Assembly: GCA_016795295.1 (NCBI GenBank)
Contig: JAEUHP010000113.1
Coordinates: 1 to 46,183, forward strand
Source: Planctomycetota bacterium
GTDB taxonomy: Bacteria > Planctomycetota > UBA1135 > UBA2386
Direction of reading: 5' to 3'
DNA: 46,183 bases
A program made the translations under genes and the position numbers. Below the pieces are notes generated by a model, which was not told the DNA's origin, searched no databases, and saw nothing but the letters and a program-made list of their open reading frames with translations. Shown here in pieces: positions 14,782-22,584 of the stretch; position 1 is the stretch's first letter; each line of letters starts with the position of its first letter.

Positions 14782-15924
14782 CTACTTGAGCGACACCGGC
14801 AGCTCGAGCAGTTCGCCGCGTTCGCCGTCCGAACGCACCACCTTGACCCGCACCTGCTCGCCGCGTTTGCGCCCGCGCAGCACGCGCTGCAGGTCGGCTT
14901 GCGACCGCACCGGTGCGTCGTCGACCGCGACGATCACGTCGCCCCACTCGACCACGTTCTCCTGCCGATCCAGGCGGAACGGCTTCACGCCAGCCGCTTC
15001 CGCGCCCGCCCCCTTCTCGACGCCGAGCACCGGCACGCCGGCGGCAAAGCCGGTGCTGCGGTCGACGCGCACCGAGCGGTCGAGGATCGTCACGCCCATG
15101 TGCCGCTGCGCCGAGGTGCCGTCGAGCAGGCTCGGCACCACCTCGTTGATGCGATCGACCGGCACCGCGAAGCCGATGCCGGCACTGGTGCCGCTCGGGC
15201 TGTAGATCGCGGTGTTCATGCCGATCAGCCGTCCCGCCGAATCGAGCAGCGGCCCGCCCGAATTGCCCGGGTTGATCGCGGCATCGGTCTGGATCAGGCC
15301 GGTCATCGGCGCGTTGTCGGTGGCGATGCTGCGGTTCAGGGCGCTGATGATGCCAGTGCTGAGGCTGCGGTCGAAGCCGTACGGGTTGCCGATCGCCAGC
15401 ACGAACTGGCCGACCTTGAGGTCTGCCGAGCTGCCGATCGGGATCGGCACCAGGTTCTTCGGCGGGGCCACGAGGCGCAGCACGGCGATGTCGTCCTTCG
15501 GACTCGTGCCGACCACGGCGCCGTCGTAGAGGTCGTCGCCGAGCGCCACTTTCAGCCGGCTGCGCGCCTCGACCACGGTTTTCACCACGTGGTAGTTGGT
15601 GACCACGGTGCCGGCGGCGTCCCACAGGAAGCCGGTGCCGGTGCCTTCCTGGTAGCGCTGCACGCCGAACATGGTGCGCGCCAGCGCTTCGGTGGTGATG
15701 TGCACCACCGACGGTGCGTACTGTTCGAAGACCGAGGTGGTGGTCTTCTCGAACTCCATCAGATCCCCGCGCGGCGTGATCGGGCGCGGCTCGACCCGCG
15801 GGGCGGGTGCGAAGGCACCGTTGCGGTCGAGCAGCACGAACACGCCGAGCGCCAGGGCCGCGCCGGCGAGCACGGTCGGCCAGGGACTCGGTCGAGGTCG
15901 GTAGGGTGAGGGATGGCCACTCAT
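14782..15924 (-). CDS. HtrA/DegP-family serine protease with PDZ domain
   Basis: A 380-residue membrane-anchored periplasmic protease or chaperone for misfolded envelope proteins. A single hydrophobic segment (residues about 16-32) anchors it. The trypsin-like domain carries the triad His112 (TNYHVV), Asp145 (KDDIAVL) and Ser222 (INPGNSGGPLL), with the LSTGIISALNR loop between them. One PDZ domain (about 255-378) ends GRKRGEQVRVKVVRSDGE. The single PDZ and N-terminal anchor resemble DegS more than DegP. The start follows the stop of the aceE-like gene by 12 bases, so the two are probably co-transcribed. The stop abuts the minisatellite at 14697-14766. Confidence 0.93.
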   Translation of the reverse strand: MSGHPSPYRPRPSPWPTVLAGAALALGVFVLLDRNGAFAPAPRVEPRPITPRGDLMEFEKTTTSVFEQYAPSVVHITTEALARTMFGVQRYQEGTGTGFLWDAAGTVVTNYHVVKTVVEARSRLKVALGDDLYDGAVVGTSPKDDIAVLRLVAPPKNLVPIPIGSSADLKVGQFVLAIGNPYGFDRSLSTGIISALNRSIATDNAPMTGLIQTDAAINPGNSGGPLLDSAGRLIGMNTAIYSPSGTSAGIGFAVPVDRINEVVPSLLDGTSAQRHMGVTILDRSVRVDRSTGFAAGVPVLGVEKGAGAEAAGVKPFRLDRQENVVEWGDVIVAVDDAPVRSQADLQRVLRGRKRGEQVRVKVVRSDGERGELLELPVSLK

Positions 15925-15936
15925 GGCGACCGCTGA

Positions 15937-18750
15937 CTACGCGTGGTCCGGCAACAATTCGCGCCAGTCGCCGGATGGGGTCGCCTGCTGCCGCTGCAAC
16001 TGCGCCAGGGCGGCCGGGTGCAGCTGCACACGCTCCACCGCGGTCATGGCCAACGCCTCGGCGCACGCCGCCGCGATGCCGGCGGCGTCGAGGCCGTGGT
16101 AGCCGTAGATGTGCGCTGGCGTGCCCGACTTGCTGAACTTCACCACGGCTTTGGCGAGCTGCTTCACACCGAGCACCGAGCCGAGGTTGTCGAGCAGGCC
16201 GACTTCGCCGTCGTGCACCGACACCACCGGCACGCGGCGGCCGGCGAGGTCGACGACGTCGGTCGGGCCGAGCGGGCCGCCGCTGGTGCCCGCGGGGCGC
16301 AGGTGCAGGTCACCGTTGCAGCCGAGTGTCTGCGTGAGGTGTCGGTAGCCGTCCTTGCGCGCCAGCTCGCCGCACAGGAGGTCGGGCGACGTGACCACCG
16401 TGACGTTGGCGTAGATGCCTTGGTCGAGCAGCCGTTCGGCCGCGCCGACCGCTTCCGGGACCAGGGCACCCATGACGAACATCTCGACCACGTTCTCCCC
16501 GGGCTGGTAGCCGCGGTAGCCGCGCCAGTCGACCAACCGGTAGCCGCCGGCCAGCACGTGCTGTTGCAGCTCGGCGAGGATCTCGCTGTCCGGCGCGTGG
16601 GGCACTTCGGCTTCGTGCAGGCCGCCGTCCTGGGCGGTGAGGCCGAGTGCGGTGTCGGGCGGCAGCTCGCGCTTCCAGCGTTGTTGGCGGCGCAGCCAGT
16701 CCAGCAGCAGGTTCTGATGCAGGGCACGGGTCACGGCGCGCACCAGCACCCCGCTGCGGCCCTGGTGGTCGCGCGCGAAGTGGCGGCGGATCGCGTCGCA
16801 CAGGATCCACTCCATCTCGATCGCGAACGCCGGCTCCCAGGTGATCAGGTTCGGAATCTGGATGTCGCTCTTCCAGCTGTGCTGGGCGCCTTCGGGCGCC
16901 AGCGTGATGCCACTCGGCGTGCCCACCAGCACGAACGAGCTGCCCCAGTAGAGGTTGTAGTAGAGCTGGTCGAGCGCGCGCTTCACGAAAAAGTCGTAGA
17001 CCGTCATCATCGGCAAGAACGGGATGCCGGCTACGTGGTCCATCTTGCCGAAACTGCCGAGCGCGCTCATGCAGTTGGCCTCGGCGATCTCGAAGCGGAT
17101 GTGCCGCGTCCAGGCTTCGTCGGTGGGCGCCAGCTCCGGGCGCAGGCGCTCGTGCAGGTCGAGTTTGTTCTCCCAGTTCTCTTCGTGCTTGGGCCCGAAC
17201 ACCTTCTCGTCCATCGCCGGATTGATGTTGGTCGAGGTGCCGACGTCCGGCGCCATCGTCATCATCAGGTCGGCGAGTGGGTTCCAGCGGGCCTCGGCGG
17301 CGGTCGGTGCCTTGCCGGCTTTCTGCTCACGGCCGGCGCGCGCCAATTCGTCGTAGACGCCGATGCGCACCAGCTTGGCGGCGAGTTGGCCCCACATCCA
17401 TTGCGTGTGCGTGGTCGGCGCCAGCTTCAGGTTGATGTCGAGGCGCTCGGGCATGCCGCCCTGGGCCTCGATCTGTGCCGCGACGCGCTGGCGATTGGCT
17501 GCGCGCTGGACCTCGAGCGCTTCGATGCCAAGCCGCATCTGCAGGCCGCGCTGGGCGCAGAAACGGCCCTCGGCGCTGTCCGCGGCGAACCGGCCGAACG
17601 GCGCCGCCAGCGTCATGCCTTCGGCGGCGAGCAGGCCCTGCACTTCTTCCTCCTCGGGCATCGCCGAGTGGTTGCCGTTCATCGCCGCACAGGCGAGGCC
17701 GCGGCCCTTCACGGTGTGCGCGATCAAGAGGGTCGGCCGCTTCGGGTCCTTCTTGCAGGCTTCGAGAGCCTGGACCAGCAGGGGCAGGTCGTGGCCGCCG
17801 AGGTCGAAGAACAAGCGCACCACGTCGGCGTCGGCGAGGCTCTGCACCAGCGCTTTGGCCTCCGGCGCCTGTTCGAGCAGGGCGCGCCGCATGTGCACGG
17901 GATCGCGCTTCCACAGCTGCGCCTGGTAGTGGTAGTCGGTGAAGCCGCGCTCGAACGCCTGCTGCAGCGCGGCACCGCCTGGCTTGGCGAACACCTGCTC
18001 GCGGAAGCGGCCGTGGCGCAGCTGGATCACTTCCCAGCCGTTGGCGAGCGCGGTGCGCTCGATGCGGTCGGCATCGGTGCCCTGCAGGCCGCGGTGGTTG
18101 GGAATGCGGGTGCCGTCGAGGTTCTGGCGGTTGTAGTCGATGACCCAGGTGACGTTGCCCAGTTCGCGTTCGGCGACTTCGGGCAGCACCTCCAGCAGCG
18201 AGCCTTCGCGGAACTCGCTGTCGCCCATCATGCACCAGAAGTGCGGCTCGTCGACGTCCCAGCCGTGCTGGCGGGCGTAGCGGTAGGCGAGCGCCAGGTA
18301 GACGGCGGCGACCGGCGGGATGCCGACCGAGCCGGACGGCAGAAACCGCCAGCCGTCGGGGTCGCCTTCGGCGTGGTAGCTCTGGAACACCGGTGCGCCG
18401 TCGTGGCTGAAGCTGCGCAGGCGGTGCATCGCGGCCGCGGCGGTGGCGTCGTCGAACCAGCTGCCGTCCTTGTGGCGGAACAGACCGAGCTGATGGTGCA
18501 GCGCGTGGTCCGCCGGCGATGCGTGTGGCTTGCAGCAGACGAAGTCCCCGGGTTGCCGCACCACCAAGTGCAGGGCCGCCAGGAACTCCATGCTGCTGGC
18601 GCAGCTCGCCGGATGGCCGCCGACCTTCGGGTCGGTTTTGTCGGCGTCGGGTCGGTGGTTCGCCACGTGGATCATCGCCACCATCTGGGCGAAGGCGCGG
18701 CGGGTGATGCGTTCGAGCAGGGGGAAGTCGGGCGGCGGAACGGGCGGCAT
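15937..18750 (-). CDS. Homodimeric-type pyruvate/2-oxo acid dehydrogenase E1 (AceE-like)
   Basis: A thiamine-diphosphate enzyme that decarboxylates a 2-oxo acid, most likely pyruvate, and passes the acyl group to a lipoyl E2. The 937-residue single chain has the homodimeric E1 layout. Residues 46-60 (HPASCASSMEFLAALH) and the ThDP/Mg motif GDSE (176-179) to DYNRQNLDG (205-213) form the N-terminal domain. The middle domain has EGAQHSWKSDIQIPNLITWEPAFAIE in the position where AceE has its EG..H..S.IPN..PA.A.E sequence. No E2, E3 or lipoyl gene is nearby. I chose ATG 18750; a TTG at 18786 would add 12 residues. A transketolase-like enzyme of different specificity cannot be excluded, so no symbol is given. 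Confidence 0.85.
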   Translation of the reverse strand: MPPVPPPDFPLLERITRRAFAQMVAMIHVANHRPDADKTDPKVGGHPASCASSMEFLAALHLVVRQPGDFVCCKPHASPADHALHHQLGLFRHKDGSWFDDATAAAAMHRLRSFSHDGAPVFQSYHAEGDPDGWRFLPSGSVGIPPVAAVYLALAYRYARQHGWDVDEPHFWCMMGDSEFREGSLLEVLPEVAERELGNVTWVIDYNRQNLDGTRIPNHRGLQGTDADRIERTALANGWEVIQLRHGRFREQVFAKPGGAALQQAFERGFTDYHYQAQLWKRDPVHMRRALLEQAPEAKALVQSLADADVVRLFFDLGGHDLPLLVQALEACKKDPKRPTLLIAHTVKGRGLACAAMNGNHSAMPEEEEVQGLLAAEGMTLAAPFGRFAADSAEGRFCAQRGLQMRLGIEALEVQRAANRQRVAAQIEAQGGMPERLDINLKLAPTTHTQWMWGQLAAKLVRIGVYDELARAGREQKAGKAPTAAEARWNPLADLMMTMAPDVGTSTNINPAMDEKVFGPKHEENWENKLDLHERLRPELAPTDEAWTRHIRFEIAEANCMSALGSFGKMDHVAGIPFLPMMTVYDFFVKRALDQLYYNLYWGSSFVLVGTPSGITLAPEGAQHSWKSDIQIPNLITWEPAFAIEMEWILCDAIRRHFARDHQGRSGVLVRAVTRALHQNLLLDWLRRQQRWKRELPPDTALGLTAQDGGLHEAEVPHAPDSEILAELQQHVLAGGYRLVDWRGYRGYQPGENVVEMFVMGALVPEAVGAAERLLDQGIYANVTVVTSPDLLCGELARKDGYRHLTQTLGCNGDLHLRPAGTSGGPLGPTDVVDLAGRRVPVVSVHDGEVGLLDNLGSVLGVKQLAKAVVKFSKSGTPAHIYGYHGLDAAGIAAACAEALAMTAVERVQLHPAALAQLQRQQATPSGDWRELLPDHA

Positions 18751-18843
18751 GCGGTGGGGCCGGCGGGTGCCGGAGTGGCCCGTCAAAGTAGGACACGGGG
18801 CGGCCGTACGCTACTGTTCGCGTGCCGTCCCGGCGCCGGCGGG

Positions 18844-18911
18844 GTCAGGGTCCCGTCAGGGCCCGGGCGTCAGGGTCCCGGCCGACTTCTGGCTCGGGTT
18901 CCTGGCTCGGG
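18844..18911. repeat. Imperfect short-period repeats (about 11-14 bp)
   Basis: GTCAGGG starts at 18844, 18855 and 18869, with CCCGG-rich spacers, and CTGGCTCGGG occurs at 18889 and 18902. The run lies between the aceE-like gene start and the desaturase stop. It looks like a decayed minisatellite of the same general kind as those at 14697 and 19901. Confidence 0.6.
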
Positions 18912-18930
18912 AGTTTCCCCCTCCAGCCAG

Positions 18931-19884
18931 TCAGCGGCGCCGCGAGCGCCGGGCGGGTCGGACCGCAGCGCCACCTCGGACCGCAGCACCACCAACGACC
19001 GGCGCAGCGACCAATTCGGCCTCGGCTGCGCGCACGGCAGCGATCCGTTCGTCCGGCACCCGGCGCAGGTTGCGGGTCAGCCCGACCCGGGCCAAGGTCC
19101 AGATCCACCACTTGGTCGGATCGAAGTGGTACCAGCGCACGCCGTTGCGGTAGTCGATCTGGAAGCGGTGGTGGAAGTTGTGGTAGCCCTCGCCGAAGGT
19201 CAGCAAAGCCACCCAGAAGCTGTCGCGGGCCGAGGTCAGGCGGCTGTAGGGCCGGCTGCCGAACATGTGCGTCAGCGAGTTGATGGAGAAGGTCGCGTGC
19301 CACTGCACCACCAGGCGCAGGAACCCGGCGACCAGCAGCGCGCCGATCGGGTCACCCCAGGCCAAGCCGATCAAGGCGGGCAGGCCGGCGCCGAACAGCA
19401 GTGCCAGGGGCACGTAGTAGCGGTGTTGAAACATGACCAGCGGGTCCGCTTCGAGGTCGGCCGTGCTGGTGTCCGGCCGGGAGGGGGCGTGGTGCACGAC
19501 CCAGGCGATGTGGGCCCACCAGAAGCCGCGGCGGATGTCGTAGGGATCGTCGTCCTGGTCGGTGTGGGCGTGGTGCACGCGGTGGTCGCGCGACCAGGCC
19601 AAGGCCGAATTCTGCACCGAGGCGGCGCCGAACAGCAGGTAGAACAGCCGCACCGACCAGTGAGCCTGGTACGCGCCGTGCGAGAACAGCCGGTGGTAGC
19701 CGCCGGTGATCGACAGGCCACAGCAGGTGCCCCAGAGCATGGCGAAGCCAACCGTCCACCAGGAGAACTGGAACACGGCCATGTAGACGATCGCGAACGC
19801 TGCGGCCAAGTGCGCCGCCGCGAGGAACAGCAGGTTCGTCCACTTCAAACCGACGGGAAGCGACAGCGCAGTCGTGGCAGGCAT
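18931..19884 (-). CDS. Acyl-CoA/acyl-lipid fatty acid desaturase
   Basis: An integral-membrane di-iron enzyme that introduces a cis double bond, normally delta-9, into a fatty acyl chain using O2 and reduced ferredoxin or cytochrome b5. The 317-residue protein has the three histidine boxes HRLFSH (64-69), HRVHH (101-105) and HNFHH (235-239), with four hydrophobic segments placed between them, plus W.RDHR.HH.HTDQD.DPY and GEGYHNFHH, which are typical of the family. The last ~25 residues are a low-complexity Ala/Gly/Arg tail (PVVGGAAVRGG...). The start at 19884 begins at the family N-terminus; longer readings would translate the minisatellite immediately upstream. The redox partner is not obvious, although an NAD(P)/ferredoxin protein is divergently encoded next door. 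Confidence 0.93.
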   Translation of the reverse strand: MPATTALSLPVGLKWTNLLFLAAAHLAAAFAIVYMAVFQFSWWTVGFAMLWGTCCGLSITGGYHRLFSHGAYQAHWSVRLFYLLFGAASVQNSALAWSRDHRVHHAHTDQDDDPYDIRRGFWWAHIAWVVHHAPSRPDTSTADLEADPLVMFQHRYYVPLALLFGAGLPALIGLAWGDPIGALLVAGFLRLVVQWHATFSINSLTHMFGSRPYSRLTSARDSFWVALLTFGEGYHNFHHRFQIDYRNGVRWYHFDPTKWWIWTLARVGLTRNLRRVPDERIAAVRAAEAELVAAPVVGGAAVRGGAAVRPARRSRRR

Positions 19885-19900
19885 CGAAACAGAAGGCCCA

Positions 19901-19970
19901 GGAACGGAAACGACGGAACGGAAACGACGGAACGGAAACGACGGAACGGAAACGACGGAACGGAGGGGTC
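19901..19970. repeat. 14-bp minisatellite in the desaturase leader
   Basis: The unit GGAACGGAAACGAC is repeated four times without change (19901-19956), with a degraded fifth copy to 19970. It begins 16 bases upstream of the desaturase start codon, so on the desaturase mRNA it would be a pyrimidine-rich tract in the 5' leader. Confidence 0.92.
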
Positions 19971-20116
19971 GACCTGGCCCGCGACCGACGGACACCACAG
20001 ACGAGGCCGGAAACTCGGCCCGGCCGGTGAGAACTCGCTGCGGGGCGCGGTCTGAGGCACCGCACCAGGAACTTGCGGCAACACTGTAGATGCGAGCCAT
20101 CGGGGTTTCCAGCGTC

Positions 20117-20133
20117 GAATCCGCAACGGATTC
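20117..20133. promoter_or_regulatory. Hairpin in divergent intergenic region
   Basis: GAATCCG and CGGATTC pair perfectly around a CAA loop. It lies about 115 bases upstream of the electron-conduit operon start. It could be an operator or a terminator for transcripts entering from either side; TGCAGATTTT follows on the plus strand. Confidence 0.4.
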
Positions 20134-20247
20134 TGCAGATTTTCGGCTCCGGGGGGCGTCGCGGGTTCGCCCAAAGCACTGGCCGGCAGGGCTTCTGTGT
20201 GCGTAGAGTCCCAGGCGCGGCGTTCGTCACGCCACTGTCACTCTCGC

Positions 20248-22584
20248 TTGAACGTCTCTCTCCTCGCGGGTGCGTCGCTGGCTGTCGGCTCCGCCGTGGC
20301 CGCGCTCTGGCGCCGGCGGCTCGAACTGCGCGGCTTCGAAACCAGTCTGGCCGAGCGCGCGGTGGCCCGCGTGCGCGGCAGCGACCGCGCCCGTTTGCAG
20401 CATCCCGACATCGACCTGGCGAAGTGCATCGGTTGCGGCGCCTGCGTGCGGGAGTGTCCGGAGGACGGGGTGTTGGCGTTGGCCCACGGCCAGGCCGTGG
20501 TGGTCCACGGGGCGCGCTGCGTCGGCCACGGGCGGTGCGCGGAAGCCTGCCCCACTGGCGCCATCGCGCTCACCCTGGGGGACCTGAGCCAACGCACCGA
20601 CCTGCCGGCGCTCGACGCAGCCTGGCAGGCGGTCGGGGTGCCTGGGCTGTTCCTCGCCGGCGAGATCACGGGCTTCGCCTTGGTGCGCACCGCGGTGGAA
20701 CACGGCCGGCAGGTGGCGGCCGAGGTGGCCCGCCGCGTGCGCGAGGCTGCGGGCCCGCGCCCGGTGCCGGCGGCAGCCGACCGGCCGCTGGACTTGCTGG
20801 TGGTCGGTGCCGGCCCAGCTGGGCTCGCCTGCCTGCTGGAAGCCACCGCGCGCGGTCTGCACTGCCAGGCCATCGACCAGGCCGCGACGGTCGGCGGCAC
20901 GGTGGCCGCGTACCCGCGCGGCAAGCTGGTCATGACCCAGCCGATGGACCTGCCGCGCCACGGCCGGCTCTCGCGCCTCAGCTACGACAAGGACGAACTG
21001 GTGACGCTGTGGCAGGAATTGGTCGCCCGACACGAACTGCCGGTGGCCACCGGGACGGTGTTGTCGCGGCTGGATCGGCGCAGCGATGGCGCCTTCGTGG
21101 CGACCACCGACCGTGGCACCTGGGTGGCGCACCACGTCTGTCTGGCGCTCGGTCGTCGCGGCACGCCGCAGCGGCTCGGGGTGCCCGGCGAGGACCTGCC
21201 CAAGGTTGCCTACGCGCTGCTCGATGCCGCGGCGCATCAGGACCAAGCGATCCTGGTGGTGGGCGGTGGCGACAGCGCCGTCGAGGCTGCGCTCGCGCTC
21301 GCCGAGCAGCCCGGCAACCGGGTCACGGTGAGTTACCGGCGCACGGCGTTCGCCCGGCTGAAGGCGCGCAACGAAGCGCGCATCCAGCAGGCGATGGCGG
21401 CGCGGCGGCTCGAGGTTGCGTTCGGCACGGTGGTGGCGGAGATCGGGCCCCACAGCGTGCGGCTGGCCGCGGCCCAGCCGGCGGCTGCGCCGGTGGGGGG
21501 CGGCCCGGCCGATGCCAACCAGACGGGATCGTCCGGTTCGGCAGGAGCTCCTGGAGGAGCTTCTGGAGGAGCACTGCCGAACGATCTGGTGTTCGTGTTC
21601 GCGGGCGGCACGCCGCCGTTCCCGCTGTTGCAAGCCGCCGGAGTGTCGTTCGATCCGGCCGATCGGCCGCCGCCGGCGCCCGTGCTCGACCGCGGCACCG
21701 GGTTGTTGGTGGCGTTGTCCGGCACGCTGCTCGGCTGCCTCGCACTGTGCTGGGTGCGCGTGTCGGCGGCCGACTATTACGACCTGCCGCTGGCACAGCG
21801 CGCTGCGGCGGACGCGCATGCATGGCTGCGGCCCCAGGGCACGGTCGGCTTGTGGGCCGGGATCGTGGCGGTGGCGCTGGTGGTGGCGAACCTGTGCTAC
21901 CTGCTGCGTCGGCAGAGGATCGGTCGCTGGTTGCCCGGCACGTTGCAGGCGTGGATGAACCTGCACGTGGCCACCGGGCTCGCTGCCGTGCTGGCGGCAG
22001 TACTGCATTGCGCGTTCGCCTACCGCGGTGGCGCAGGTGGGCATGCGCTCACGGCGATGCTGGTGGTGGTGGTGGCGGGTGCGGTCGGTCGGTGGTGCTA
22101 TGCGTTCGTCCCGCGCGCGCAGAACGGACGGCAACAGGAGCTCGACGAACTGCAGGCCCACACCGCGGCCCTGGCCGGCGAATGGGATCGCACCGGCCGC
22201 GGCTTCGGCCAGGCGGTGCGGGCGCGCGTCGAGGCCCTGGTGGCCGAGGCGCGGCTCGGCCGCAGTCTGCTGACCCAGCTGCTCGGGCTGGTGCGCAGCC
22301 AGCGCCGGCTGCGCCGCGAACTGCGCGAGTGGCGCGTGCGCGCCGTCGCCGAGGGCATTCCGCAACCCGAGATCGAGCGCGTGCTCGGCCTGGCCCAGCG
22401 CTCGCACCGTGTGGTGCTGCAGCTGGCGCAGTTCGAGCAGGTCCGCGGGCTCTTGGCGAGCTGGCGGTGGTTGCACCGCTGGCTGGCGCTGTTGTTGGCG
22501 CTGTTGTTGGTCGTGCACGTGTGGTCGGCGCTGCGTTTCGGCGGGGTCGATTTCGCCGTGTTGGGGCTGGGAGGTGCGCGATGA
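20248..22584 (+). CDS. Ferredoxin/FAD/NAD(P)-binding membrane oxidoreductase with b-heme-like helices
   Basis: A 778-residue fusion. An N-terminal hydrophobic stretch (3-20) is followed by ferredoxin motifs CIGCGACVRECP (60-71) and CVGHGRCAEACP (91-102; His replaces the second Cys). A thioredoxin-reductase-like domain has FAD motif GAGPAG (187-192) and NAD(P) motif GGGDSA (339-344), then a Gly/Ser/Ala linker (about 420-443). Membrane helices span about 485-503, 533-553, 571-592, 600-618 and 741-760. His573/His587 and His743/His757 are each 14 apart, the spacing of bis-His b-hemes in cytochrome b. It probably passes electrons between NAD(P)H or ferredoxin and the envelope; direction unknown. 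The next gene overlaps as ATGA. The start is TTG 20248; GTG 20197 is possible. Confidence 0.85.
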   Translation: MNVSLLAGASLAVGSAVAALWRRRLELRGFETSLAERAVARVRGSDRARLQHPDIDLAKCIGCGACVRECPEDGVLALAHGQAVVVHGARCVGHGRCAEACPTGAIALTLGDLSQRTDLPALDAAWQAVGVPGLFLAGEITGFALVRTAVEHGRQVAAEVARRVREAAGPRPVPAAADRPLDLLVVGAGPAGLACLLEATARGLHCQAIDQAATVGGTVAAYPRGKLVMTQPMDLPRHGRLSRLSYDKDELVTLWQELVARHELPVATGTVLSRLDRRSDGAFVATTDRGTWVAHHVCLALGRRGTPQRLGVPGEDLPKVAYALLDAAAHQDQAILVVGGGDSAVEAALALAEQPGNRVTVSYRRTAFARLKARNEARIQQAMAARRLEVAFGTVVAEIGPHSVRLAAAQPAAAPVGGGPADANQTGSSGSAGAPGGASGGALPNDLVFVFAGGTPPFPLLQAAGVSFDPADRPPPAPVLDRGTGLLVALSGTLLGCLALCWVRVSAADYYDLPLAQRAAADAHAWLRPQGTVGLWAGIVAVALVVANLCYLLRRQRIGRWLPGTLQAWMNLHVATGLAAVLAAVLHCAFAYRGGAGGHALTAMLVVVVAGAVGRWCYAFVPRAQNGRQQELDELQAHTAALAGEWDRTGRGFGQAVRARVEALVAEARLGRSLLTQLLGLVRSQRRLRRELREWRVRAVAEGIPQPEIERVLGLAQRSHRVVLQLAQFEQVRGLLASWRWLHRWLALLLALLLVVHVWSALRFGGVDFAVLGLGGAR
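21536..21582. repeat. 47-bp inverted repeat inside the linker of the oxidoreductase gene
   Basis: GTTCGGCAG at 21536-21544 is the exact reverse complement of CTGCCGAAC at 21574-21582, and the sequence between them holds a further short stem (GCTCC/GGAGC). It encodes a Gly/Ser/Ala-rich linker, in frame, inside an otherwise conserved flavoprotein domain. Confidence 0.8.

Larger units (their letters stand above)
19885..20247. other. Divergent intergenic region (363 bp)
   Basis: The region holds the minisatellite at 19901-19970, a hairpin at 20117-20133 and no convincing coding sequence. It must contain the promoters of the desaturase (minus) and the electron-conduit operon (plus), but I could not identify clear -35/-10 boxes. 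Confidence 0.6.

Noticed and set aside
15943..20055. Long plus-strand open frame opposite the AceE-like and desaturase genes
   Set aside because: The translation has no domain pattern and the minus-strand genes have intact catalytic motifs throughout.
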